64,000 nucleotides of DNA from Paracoccus sp041927875 (lineage in GTDB: Bacteria; Pseudomonadota; Alphaproteobacteria; Rhodobacterales; Rhodobacteraceae): NCBI RefSeq assembly GCF_041927875.1, contig NZ_JBHFHN010000001.1; one strand, 5' to 3'. Under the pieces are notes generated by a model. The model saw only the letters and a list, made by a program, of their open reading frames with translations, made no database searches and was not told the DNA's origin. Positions within the stretch are counted from its first letter, which is position 1. Every line of letters starts with the position of its first letter. Position numbers and translations under genes: made by a program. Below are positions 55,252 to 62,570 of this stretch, piece by piece.

Positions 55252-56358
55252 CTACAGCGTGCCGTTGCGCTGCTGGATCATCATGAACGTGTCGAAATTG
55301 TATTCCGACAGCTGCGCCCAGACATAGGCATCGTCGCGGAACGCCTTCTGGCTGTCGAAGATCTTCTTGAAGGCGGGGTTGCTGGCGTTGATTTCGGCAT
55401 AGACCTCATTCGCGGCCTTGTAGCAGGCGTTCAACACGGCCTCGTTGAAGGGGCGAAGCTGGGTGCCATTGGCGATCAGCGTCTTCAGCGCGCCGGGGTT
55501 CTTGTAGTCATAGGCGGCCAGCATGTCGGCATTGGCGGCCTGACAGGCGGCCTGCAGCGCGACCTTGTAGGCCTCGGGCAGGCCCTCATAGGCGGCCTTG
55601 TTGAACATCGCATGCAGGCACGCCCCACCTTCCCACCAGCCGGGATAATAGTAGTAGGGCGCGACCTTGTAGAAGCCCAGCTTTTCGTCGTCATAGGGGC
55701 CGACCCATTCGGTCGCGTCGATGGTGCCCTTTTCCAGCGCCGGATAGATGTCGCCACCGGCGATCTGCTGCGGGATCACGCCCAGCTTTTCCATGACCTT
55801 GCCGCCGAAGCCGCCGATCCGCATCTTGACGCCTTGCAGATCCTCGGGGGTGTTGACCTCCTTGCGGAACCAGCCGCCCATCTGCGCGCCAGTATTGCCG
55901 CAGGGCAGGGCGACGAGGTTCTGGGTGGCGAAGAACTCATTCATCAGGTCGTTGCCGCCGCCGTAATAGAACCAGCCGTTCTGCTGGCGGGCGTTCAGCA
56001 TGAACGGCGTCGCGGTGGCCAGGGCCCAGGTCGGATCCTTGCCCCAGTTGTAATAGGCGGCGGTGTGGCAGGCCTCGACCGTGCCGGTGCCGGCGGCGTC
56101 GGCGGCTTGCAGGCCGGGGACGATCTCGCCCGCCGCAAAGACCTGGATGGTGAAGGCGCCATCGGTCATCTTGCTGACGTAATCGGCCATCGTCTCGGCG
56201 GCGCCGAAGATCGTGTCCAGCGATTTCGGGAACGAACTGGTCATGCGCCAGGCGATTTTCGGCTTGTCCTGCGCCAGTGCCGGTGCGGCCAGCGTGGCCC
56301 CCGCGGCGGCCGCCGCGCCGCCCAGGGCGCCGCGGGTCAGGAATGAACGACGATCCAT
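55252..56358 (-). CDS. TRAP substrate-binding protein, TakP-like (copy 1)
   Basis: The 368-residue protein has a Tat signal (MDRRSFLTRG with twin Arg, then Ala-rich to ALAQ) and closely follows the alpha-keto-acid binding protein TakP: WRMTSSFPKSLDTIFGAAETM, KMRIGGFGGKVMEKLGVIPQQIAGGDIYPALEKG (in parts), DATEWVGPYDDEKLGFYKVAPYYYYPGWWEGG. The Arg of MRIGG is the family's carboxylate-binding residue. It ends TFMMIQQRNGTL. It converges on takM and has a GGAGG ribosome site. Confidence 0.92.
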   Translation of the reverse strand: MDRRSFLTRGALGGAAAAAGATLAAPALAQDKPKIAWRMTSSFPKSLDTIFGAAETMADYVSKMTDGAFTIQVFAAGEIVPGLQAADAAGTGTVEACHTAAYYNWGKDPTWALATATPFMLNARQQNGWFYYGGGNDLMNEFFATQNLVALPCGNTGAQMGGWFRKEVNTPEDLQGVKMRIGGFGGKVMEKLGVIPQQIAGGDIYPALEKGTIDATEWVGPYDDEKLGFYKVAPYYYYPGWWEGGACLHAMFNKAAYEGLPEAYKVALQAACQAANADMLAAYDYKNPGALKTLIANGTQLRPFNEAVLNACYKAANEVYAEINASNPAFKKIFDSQKAFRDDAYVWAQLSEYNFDTFMMIQQRNGTL

Positions 56359-56589
56359 TGGATTTCCTCCCCAGGGGACTGTTTTTCCACAGCTTTCCCC
56401 TTGTGTTGATACAAACGGCCAAGGCCGTGAGGCTGACACTATCCGAACCAATGCAACTGTCCAGCCCCTCCTTTGGGGGGCGGTCTGGCTGTGCCGCAGG
56501 TTCCGCATCCGGGCGGTCGCGGAACCTTTGCGGGCGGCGGCGGGTTGTCTTGTCGAACCGTTGATTCTGACTGACCGAAAGGACATCCG

Positions 56590-57087
56590 ATGGCCAGCGA
56601 GACTGCAAATGCAACCAAGGACCGGGCGACCTTCTGGGATCGTCTGGATGATGTGAATGCCGGGATGCTGGGGTTGGACGAGGGCGCCGCCCTGGTGCCG
56701 ATGTCGCATCAGATCGCCACCGAATCCGATCGGCTGTATTTCATCACCGCCGAGGGCACCGACCTGCAAAAGGCCGTGGCCGGTGGTGCCGCCGCCGCGA
56801 CCTATGTTCTGGCCGAGGGCGGCAAGGGCCTTTACGCCCGCCTGCATGGCAAGCTGTCGCAGAATGACGACCCGGCCAAGCTGGAAGAAGTCTGGAACTT
56901 CGTCGCCGATGCCTGGTTCGAGGGCGGTAAGCGCGATGACGACGTGCGTCTGCTGGAACTGCGCCTGACCGAGGGCGAGGCCTGGGTCACCAGCAAGTCC
57001 GGCCTGCGCTTTCTGTACGAGGTCGCCAAGGCCCGCATCACCGGCGCCGAGCCGGACATGGGCCAGCATATGAAGCTGCGCTTCTGA
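56590..57087 (+). CDS. Pyridoxamine 5'-phosphate oxidase-related general stress protein
   Basis: The 165-residue protein matches the split-barrel flavin-binding stress protein group (GS26-like): FWDRLDDVNAGMLG, VPMSHQIATESDRLYFITAEGTDLQKAV, GKLSQNDDPAKLEEVWNFVADAWFEGGKRDDDVRLLELR. Relatives bind FMN or F420 but true PNPOx activity is unlikely. It sits between two TakP-like genes on the opposite strand, with its own CGAAAGGAC site. Confidence 0.87.
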   Translation: MASETANATKDRATFWDRLDDVNAGMLGLDEGAALVPMSHQIATESDRLYFITAEGTDLQKAVAGGAAAATYVLAEGGKGLYARLHGKLSQNDDPAKLEEVWNFVADAWFEGGKRDDDVRLLELRLTEGEAWVTSKSGLRFLYEVAKARITGAEPDMGQHMKLRF

Positions 57088-57096
57088 GCGAATGCG

Positions 57097-57123
57097 AAAC
57101 GGCCCGCCAGCGGCGGGCCGTTT
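57097..57123. terminator. Bidirectional terminator between the stress protein and TakP copy 2
   Basis: AAACGGCCCGCC-AGC-GGCGGGCCGTTT is a perfect 12-bp stem between convergent genes, with short T-runs on both strands. Confidence 0.82.
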
Positions 57124-57141
57124 GCGTTTCAGATCATAGGG

Positions 57142-58248
57142 TTACAGCTTGCCGTTGCGCTGCTGGATCATCATGAACGTGTCATAATTGTATTCAGCCA
57201 CCTGCGCGTTCAGATAGTAATCCGCGCGGAACGCCTTGATCGATTCCCACAGCTTAGCGAATGCCGGGTTCGAGGCGACCAGCTCATCATAGACGCCGTT
57301 GGCCGCGTCATAGCAGGCGTTCAGGACTTCCTCGGTGAACGGGCGCAGTTGCGCGCCGCTGGCGACCAGGTTCTTCAGCGCCGCCGGGTTCTTGTAGTCA
57401 TACTTCTGCAGCATGTCGGCATCGGCAGCCTGACAGGCGGTGTGCAGAAGCGCCTTGTAGGCCGCCGGCAGTTCCTCGAACTTGGCTTTGTTGAACATGA
57501 AATGGACGGTCGGGCCGCCTTCCCACCAGCCGGGGTAATAGTAATAGGGCGCGACCTTGTAGAAGCCCAGCTTTTCATCGTCATAGGGGCCGACCCATTC
57601 TGCGCCGTCGATCGTGCCCTTTTCGAGCGCCGGATAGATGTCGCCACCCGCGATCTGCTGCGGAACCACCCCCAGCTTTTCCATGACCTTGCCGGCAAAG
57701 CCGCCGATCCGCATCTTCAGGCCCTTCATGTCGTCCAGGGTGTTGATTTCCTTGCGGAACCAGCCACCCATCTGCACGCCGGTATTGCCGCCCGGCAGCG
57801 CATAAAGGCCATTCGCGCCGACGAATTCGTTATACAGGTCGTTGCCGCCGCCATGATAGAGCCAGGCGTTATGGCCGCGCGCGGGCAGGGCAAAAGGAAC
57901 CGCCGCGCCAACCGCCCAGGCCGGATCCTTGCCCCAGTTGTAGTAGCCGACGGTGTGGCAGGCTTCGACCGTGCCGGCCGAGGCAGCATCGGCGGCTTGC
58001 AGACCGGGGACGATTTCGCCCGCCGCAAAGACCTGAAGCTGGAAATTGCCGTCGGTCGCTTCGGACAGCATCTTCGACAGCACTTCGGCGCCGCCATAGA
58101 TCGTGTCCAGCGATTTCGGGAAGGAACTGGTCAGGCGCCAGGTCACCTTGGGCGCCGATTGCGCCAGTGCCGGCGCGGCGAGGGCGCCAGCGGCGGCAGC
58201 AGTAGCCCCGCCAACCGTGGCGCGGGTCAGAAACGAACGACGATCCAT
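57142..58248 (-). CDS. TRAP substrate-binding protein, TakP-like (copy 2)
   Basis: This paralogue of copy 1 has exactly the same length (368 residues), the same Tat signal MDRRSFLTR and the same ending TFMMIQQRNGKL. It agrees with remembered TakP at KVTWRLTSSFPKSLDTIYGGAEVLSKMLSEATDG even better than copy 1. Near the ligand site it reads DGAEWVGPYDD where copy 1 has DATEW. A GGAGGAG site serves the ATG at 58248; a TTG two codons earlier is less likely. Confidence 0.92.
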   Translation of the reverse strand: MDRRSFLTRATVGGATAAAAGALAAPALAQSAPKVTWRLTSSFPKSLDTIYGGAEVLSKMLSEATDGNFQLQVFAAGEIVPGLQAADAASAGTVEACHTVGYYNWGKDPAWAVGAAVPFALPARGHNAWLYHGGGNDLYNEFVGANGLYALPGGNTGVQMGGWFRKEINTLDDMKGLKMRIGGFAGKVMEKLGVVPQQIAGGDIYPALEKGTIDGAEWVGPYDDEKLGFYKVAPYYYYPGWWEGGPTVHFMFNKAKFEELPAAYKALLHTACQAADADMLQKYDYKNPAALKNLVASGAQLRPFTEEVLNACYDAANGVYDELVASNPAFAKLWESIKAFRADYYLNAQVAEYNYDTFMMIQQRNGKL

Positions 58249-58345
58249 CAGCAAACTCCTCCATGTCGTGATCGCGGCGGCTTATCGGGCCGTTCAGGGT
58301 CAGCTTAGGGCGGGTCAACAAGGCTGTCCAGAAAGCTTGCGACTT

Positions 58346-59044
58346 TTATCGGATCGACGTCTGGGGCAGGCGCATGTCGACCCAGATCGGCAGATGGTCC
58401 GAGGCCCGCCGCGCCAGCCGCGTGTCATGCACACCGGCATCGGTCAGGGTAATCGCCTGCGGCAGCGCGATGCGGTCCAGCGCCAGTTTCGGCGCCGGGG
58501 CGGGATAGCTGGGGCCGGGGGCGATCATGCGCCATTCGGACAAAGCCTCGGTGCCGCGATCGGGCCGCCATTCGTTGAAATCGCCGGTCAGCACGGTGGG
58601 CGGCGCGCCGGGGCGCTGCGCCATCCGCGCCAGCCGCGCCAGTTGCGCCCGGCGCGAGCTGCGCAGCAGCCCCAGATGCACCGCGACCAGCCGCCAGCCC
58701 GGCAGATCGACCAGCACCGCGCCGCGCGGCTCGACCCCCGGCAGGGCCAGGCGGCGCACCCGCGCGATGGCGGCCAGATCGGGCCGCATCAGCACCGTCT
58801 GGCCGTGCCAGCCCAGCGATTCCGGCCCGGTCGGGCGCAGGTTTACCGGCTCCATGCCGGTATGGTCGCGCAAGAGATCACGCGGCAGCGCCTGCGGGCG
58901 CGCGCCCATGCGGAAGTCGACCTCTTGCAGGGCGATCACATCGGCGCCGATTTCCGCGATCACCAGCAGATTGCGCACCGGATCGAAGGGGCCGACCATG
59001 CCGCGGCATTTGTGCAGGTTATAGCTGGCCAGCCGAATGCGCAT
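58346..59044 (-). CDS. Endonuclease/exonuclease/phosphatase (EEP) family protein
   Basis: The 232-residue protein has EEP motifs: LASYNLHKCRG at the start, VIALQEVDFR (Glu metal ligand), GDFNEWRPDRG (Asp-Phe-Asn) and the terminal SDHLPIWVDM. Members hydrolyse phosphodiester or phosphomonoester bonds of DNA, RNA or lipids; the substrate here is not evident. It starts one base after the SelO stop codon. Confidence 0.9.
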   Translation of the reverse strand: MRIRLASYNLHKCRGMVGPFDPVRNLLVIAEIGADVIALQEVDFRMGARPQALPRDLLRDHTGMEPVNLRPTGPESLGWHGQTVLMRPDLAAIARVRRLALPGVEPRGAVLVDLPGWRLVAVHLGLLRSSRRAQLARLARMAQRPGAPPTVLTGDFNEWRPDRGTEALSEWRMIAPGPSYPAPAPKLALDRIALPQAITLTDAGVHDTRLARRASDHLPIWVDMRLPQTSIR

Positions 59045-59045
59045 A

Positions 59046-60428
59046 TCAGGTGCCGCAGAAGGTCCGGGTGACGGCCTCGCCCTCGGACGGCGGCAGGGCG
59101 TAGGTGTCCCATTCGGGGCGGTCGGTGAACGGGTCGGTCAGCGCCGCAAGAAGCGCGTGGAAGGGGGCGGGATCACCGGCGACCGCGGCCTCGATCACCT
59201 GCTGGATGCGGTGATTGCGCGGGATGCGGCGCGGATTGGCGCGGGCCATGATCGCGGCATCGGGGGCGCGGGCCTGCCAACGCGCGGCCCAGGCGTCGAA
59301 ACCGTCGCGGTCGATCACCTCATCGCGGGCCGAGCCATCCGCCAGCCCGGCAAAGACGCGGGTGAAATCGGCGCGCCCCGCCGCCATCAGCGCCAGCAGG
59401 TCGTCGATCAGGTCGCGGTCCTGATCCTGCGGATCGGCCAGCCCCAGCTTGGCGCCGAACACCCGCAGGAAGGCCGCGTGATAGGCGGGGGCAAAGCCAT
59501 GCACCGCCTCAGTCGCGCGGTCGAGGCCATCGGCCCCCATCAGCGGCAACAGCGCGGTCGCCAGTTGCGCCAGGTTCCACGCACCGATCTGGGGCTGGTT
59601 GGCCCAGGCATAGCGGCCATTGCGGTCGATGGCGGAAAACACCGTGCCGGGGTGATAGCCATCCATGAAGGCGCAGGGACCATAGTCGATCGTCTCGCCG
59701 CTGATCGTCATGTTGTCGGTGTTCATCACGCCGTGGATGAACCCAAGGCCCATCCAGCCCGCGATCAGATCGGCCTGCGCCGCGACCACGGCTTTCAGCA
59801 GCCCCAGAGGGCCGTCCGCACCCGGATGATGACGCGCAATGGTGTGGTCGGTCAGGGCCGCCAGGGCATCGGTGTCGCGGCGCGCGGCAAAGACCTGAAA
59901 GGTGCCGATGCGGATATGGCTGGCCGCGATACGGGTCAGCACCGCGCCGGGCAGCGGGCCTTCGTCGCGCCAGACGACCTCGCCGGTGGTGGCGGCGGCC
60001 AGGGCGCGGGTGGTCGGGATGCCGACCGCCGCCATGTATTCGCTGACCAGATATTCGCGCAGCACCGGGCCAAGCCAGGCGCGCCCGTCGCCGCCGCGCG
60101 AGAACGCCGTGCGGCCCGCGCCTTTCAGCTGAAGGTCAAAGCGCGCGCCATCGGGGGCGATGACCTCACCCAGAAGGACCGCGCGGCCATCGCCCAGTTG
60201 CGGGGTGAACTGGCCAAACTGGTGGCCTGCATAAAGCTGGGCAATGGGCTCGGCGCCGGGCGGCAGCGCATTGCCCGCCCAGACCTCGGCCCCCCAATCG
60301 GGCACGCCGAGGCGCGCGGCAAGACCGGCGTTGAAGGCCAGCGTCTGCGGATCGCGCACCGGCGTCGGCGCCTGACGGGCAAAGAATCGGTCGGGCAGGC
60401 GGGCATAGCTGTTGTCCCAGACCGTCAC
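59046..60428 (-). CDS. selO: Protein adenylyltransferase SelO
   Basis: The 460-residue pseudokinase has SelO landmarks: DNSYARLPDRFFARQAPTPV, YAGHQFGQFTPQLGDGRAVLLGE, GAGRTAFSRGGDGRAWLGPVLREYLVSE (in parts), HGVMNTDNMTISGETIDYGP and a C-terminal CGT with the redox Cys three residues from the end. It AMPylates proteins involved in redox balance. The start is a GTG overlapping the upstream TGA (GTGA), giving the expected N-terminus; a longer ATG start overlaps the nucleoside hydrolase. Confidence 0.9.
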   Translation of the reverse strand: MTVWDNSYARLPDRFFARQAPTPVRDPQTLAFNAGLAARLGVPDWGAEVWAGNALPPGAEPIAQLYAGHQFGQFTPQLGDGRAVLLGEVIAPDGARFDLQLKGAGRTAFSRGGDGRAWLGPVLREYLVSEYMAAVGIPTTRALAAATTGEVVWRDEGPLPGAVLTRIAASHIRIGTFQVFAARRDTDALAALTDHTIARHHPGADGPLGLLKAVVAAQADLIAGWMGLGFIHGVMNTDNMTISGETIDYGPCAFMDGYHPGTVFSAIDRNGRYAWANQPQIGAWNLAQLATALLPLMGADGLDRATEAVHGFAPAYHAAFLRVFGAKLGLADPQDQDRDLIDDLLALMAAGRADFTRVFAGLADGSARDEVIDRDGFDAWAARWQARAPDAAIMARANPRRIPRNHRIQQVIEAAVAGDPAPFHALLAALTDPFTDRPEWDTYALPPSEGEAVTRTFCGT

Positions 60429-61354
60429 AGCCGACCAATCCGTTCGGTCAGCAGGGCATAGAAGCCCTTGGCGTCGATGTCGCGGATGAACAGCGCGTTC
60501 GGGGCGCGCCCGGTCACGCCCCACCAATCGGCCACGGTCATGCCGCGCGTCAGCGGGCTTTCGGTCTCGATCTCGATATTGATGTGGCGGCCCTCGAACA
60601 GGTCGGGGCGCAACAGCCAGGCGATCGTGCAGGGGTCGTGCAATGGCGCACCCTCGCTGCCGTATTTCTGCATGTCGAAGCGTTCAAAGAAGTCGGTCCA
60701 ACTGGCCACGACCTCGCCCACCGGACCAAGCGCGCGCAGCGCCTCGATCCGGGGGCGGGTGGTCAGCGCCTTGTGGGTCACATCCAGCGGCATGACGACC
60801 AAGGGCACGCCCGCGCCAAAGACGATCTTCGCGGCCTCAGGGTCGACATAGATGTTGAACTCGGCCGCCGGGGTGGTGTTGCCGCCCTCGAAACAGCCGC
60901 CGCCCATCAGCACGATCTGGCGGATGCGCGGGATGATGTCGGGGGCGCGTTGAAAGGCAGTGGCGATGTTGGTCAGCGGCCCGATCGGCACCAGGGTGAC
61001 GCTGCCCGCGTCCTCGCGCCGCAGGATGTCGATGATCGCATCGACGCCGTGGCCCTCGGCCAAGCGGCGCTGTGGCGCGGGCAGCTCGACCCCATCAAGG
61101 CCGGACTTGCCATGCACATATTCCGCCGTCACCAGCTTGCGCGCCAAGGGCCGGTCGCAGCCCGCGTGAACCGGCACATCGGCCCCCGCCAGCTCGACCA
61201 CCTTCAGCGCGTTCACGCAGGTCAGCGGCAGGGCCACATTGCCCGCCACACAGGTGATCGCCAGCACCTCAAGCTCGGGGCTGGCCAAGGCCAGCAGGAT
61301 CGCCACGGCGTCATCCTGGCCGGGGTCGGTGTCGATGATGATCTTTTGCGCCAT
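60425..61354 (-). CDS. Nucleoside hydrolase (inosine-uridine type)
   Basis: The 309-residue protein begins MAQKIIIDTDPGQDDAVAILLAL, containing the DTDPGxDDA calcium-binding signature, followed by GNVALPLTCVNALKV, PIGPLTNIA and EFNIYVDPEAAKIVF. It cleaves ribonucleosides to base and ribose for salvage. The ATG follows GAGGTGACC. It overlaps selO by 4 bases. Confidence 0.93.
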   Translation of the reverse strand: MAQKIIIDTDPGQDDAVAILLALASPELEVLAITCVAGNVALPLTCVNALKVVELAGADVPVHAGCDRPLARKLVTAEYVHGKSGLDGVELPAPQRRLAEGHGVDAIIDILRREDAGSVTLVPIGPLTNIATAFQRAPDIIPRIRQIVLMGGGCFEGGNTTPAAEFNIYVDPEAAKIVFGAGVPLVVMPLDVTHKALTTRPRIEALRALGPVGEVVASWTDFFERFDMQKYGSEGAPLHDPCTIAWLLRPDLFEGRHINIEIETESPLTRGMTVADWWGVTGRAPNALFIRDIDAKGFYALLTERIGRL

Positions 61355-61415
61355 GGTCACCTCTTTTACCCCGCAACCTTGCAAGCGACGGGGCGAGAGT
61401 CCAGCCAGACCCTCG

Positions 61416-61471
61416 CCCCCTTTCTTCTTGGTGAAAATATCCCGCAGGGTCCGGGGGCGCGTAGCCCCCGG
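61416..61471. repeat. Dispersed intergenic element, copy 2, with hairpin
   Basis: CCCCCTTTCTTCTTGGTGA and AAAATATCC resemble the element at 8400. It is followed by a hairpin CCGGGGGC-GCGTA-GCCCCCGG (61451-61471). The hairpin lies downstream of the iron-binding protein gene on its strand and may serve as its terminator. Confidence 0.5.
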
Positions 61472-61495
61472 CTTCGGCGGGACACCGCCGCCAGG

Positions 61496-62494
61496 TCAGC
61501 CGTCGAAGTTCACTTCCTCGATCAGCTTCAGCGCCTCGGGCCGCAGCTTGGCGATCTCGGTCAAGGACAGGCTGTCGGGCGTGAACTCACCCCAGCTTTG
61601 CACCAGTTCCGACCGCGCGACACCGGCTTTCACCGGGAACTCGTGGTTCGTCTCGGCATAGATCCGCTGCGCCTCGTCCGAGACCAGGAACTCCATGAAC
61701 TTGATCGCGGCGTCCTTGTTCGGCGCCGATTTGGTCAGCGCGACGCCCGAGACGTTCACATGCGTGCCGCCATCTTCAAACTTGGGGAACACGATGCGCA
61801 CCGATTCCGCCCAGTCCTTCTGTTCGGGATCGGCCATCATCTGACCCATGTAATAGGTGTTGCCCAGGCTGATGTCGCATTCCTTGGCCCAGATCGACTT
61901 GACCTGCGCGCGGTCGCTGCCCTCGGGCTTCTTGGCCAGGTTGGCCTTGACGCCCTCAAGCCATTTCTTCGTATCCTCGGCGCCGTGGTGGGCCAGATAG
62001 GCGGCGGTCAGCGCGACGTTGTAATCATTAGTAAAGGGGCGGGTGCAGATGCGGCCCTTCCATTTCGGATCGGCCAGATCCTCATAGCTGGTCACCTCGC
62101 CATCGGCCACGCGATCCTTGCTGGCATAGACGATGCGGGCGCGGGTGGTCAGGCCGAACCAGTTGTCGCCGCGCAGTTCGGCGGGGATGGCGGCGGTCAG
62201 AACGTCATCGCTGACGGGCTGGGTCACGCCCGCATCGACGACCTGGGTCAGGCGCGCGATGTCGACGGTCAGCACGATGTCGGCGGGGCTGCGGTCGCCC
62301 TCGGCTTGCAGGCGTTCGACCATGCCCTTGTCGACAAAGGCGATATTGGCGGTGATCCCGGTTTCCTTGGTGAAGGCGTCCAGCAGCGGCTGGATCAGTT
62401 CGGGCTGGCGGTGGGAATAGATGTTGATTTCTTCGGCCATCGCCGGGGCGGCGACACCAGCCAGGGCGGTCGCGGTCATCAGGGTGCGGAACAT
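61496..62494 (-). CDS. Fe(3+) ABC transporter substrate-binding protein
   Basis: The 332-residue protein has a Sec signal (MFRTLMTATALAGVAAPAMAE) and the iron-binding family order: INIYSHRQPELIQPLLDAFTKETGI, the ADIVLTVDIARL block, LTTRARIVYASKD, SLGNTYYMGQM (tyrosine pair typical of FbpA ligands) and NVSGVALTKSAPNKDAAIKFMEFL. The permease and ATPase genes are absent from the window, so it is an orphan here. AAAAGGAG precedes the start. Confidence 0.9.
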   Translation of the reverse strand: MFRTLMTATALAGVAAPAMAEEINIYSHRQPELIQPLLDAFTKETGITANIAFVDKGMVERLQAEGDRSPADIVLTVDIARLTQVVDAGVTQPVSDDVLTAAIPAELRGDNWFGLTTRARIVYASKDRVADGEVTSYEDLADPKWKGRICTRPFTNDYNVALTAAYLAHHGAEDTKKWLEGVKANLAKKPEGSDRAQVKSIWAKECDISLGNTYYMGQMMADPEQKDWAESVRIVFPKFEDGGTHVNVSGVALTKSAPNKDAAIKFMEFLVSDEAQRIYAETNHEFPVKAGVARSELVQSWGEFTPDSLSLTEIAKLRPEALKLIEEVNFDG

Positions 62495-62555
62495 CGTTGA
62501 CTCCTTTTGTCGGGATGCGGCCTTGGTGCCATCCCGCCACGGTGCAGTCAATGCC

Positions 62556-62570
62556 TGATCCTTATGATCA
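62556..62570 (-). promoter_or_regulatory. Putative iron-responsive box (TGA-N9-TCA)
   Basis: TGATC-CTTAT-GATCA is a perfect palindrome (CTGATC/GATCAG arms), 62 bp before the iron-binding protein gene. It fits the TGA-N9-TCA pattern of RirA/iron-rhodo boxes. It also overlaps the edd stop codon. Confidence 0.55.
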
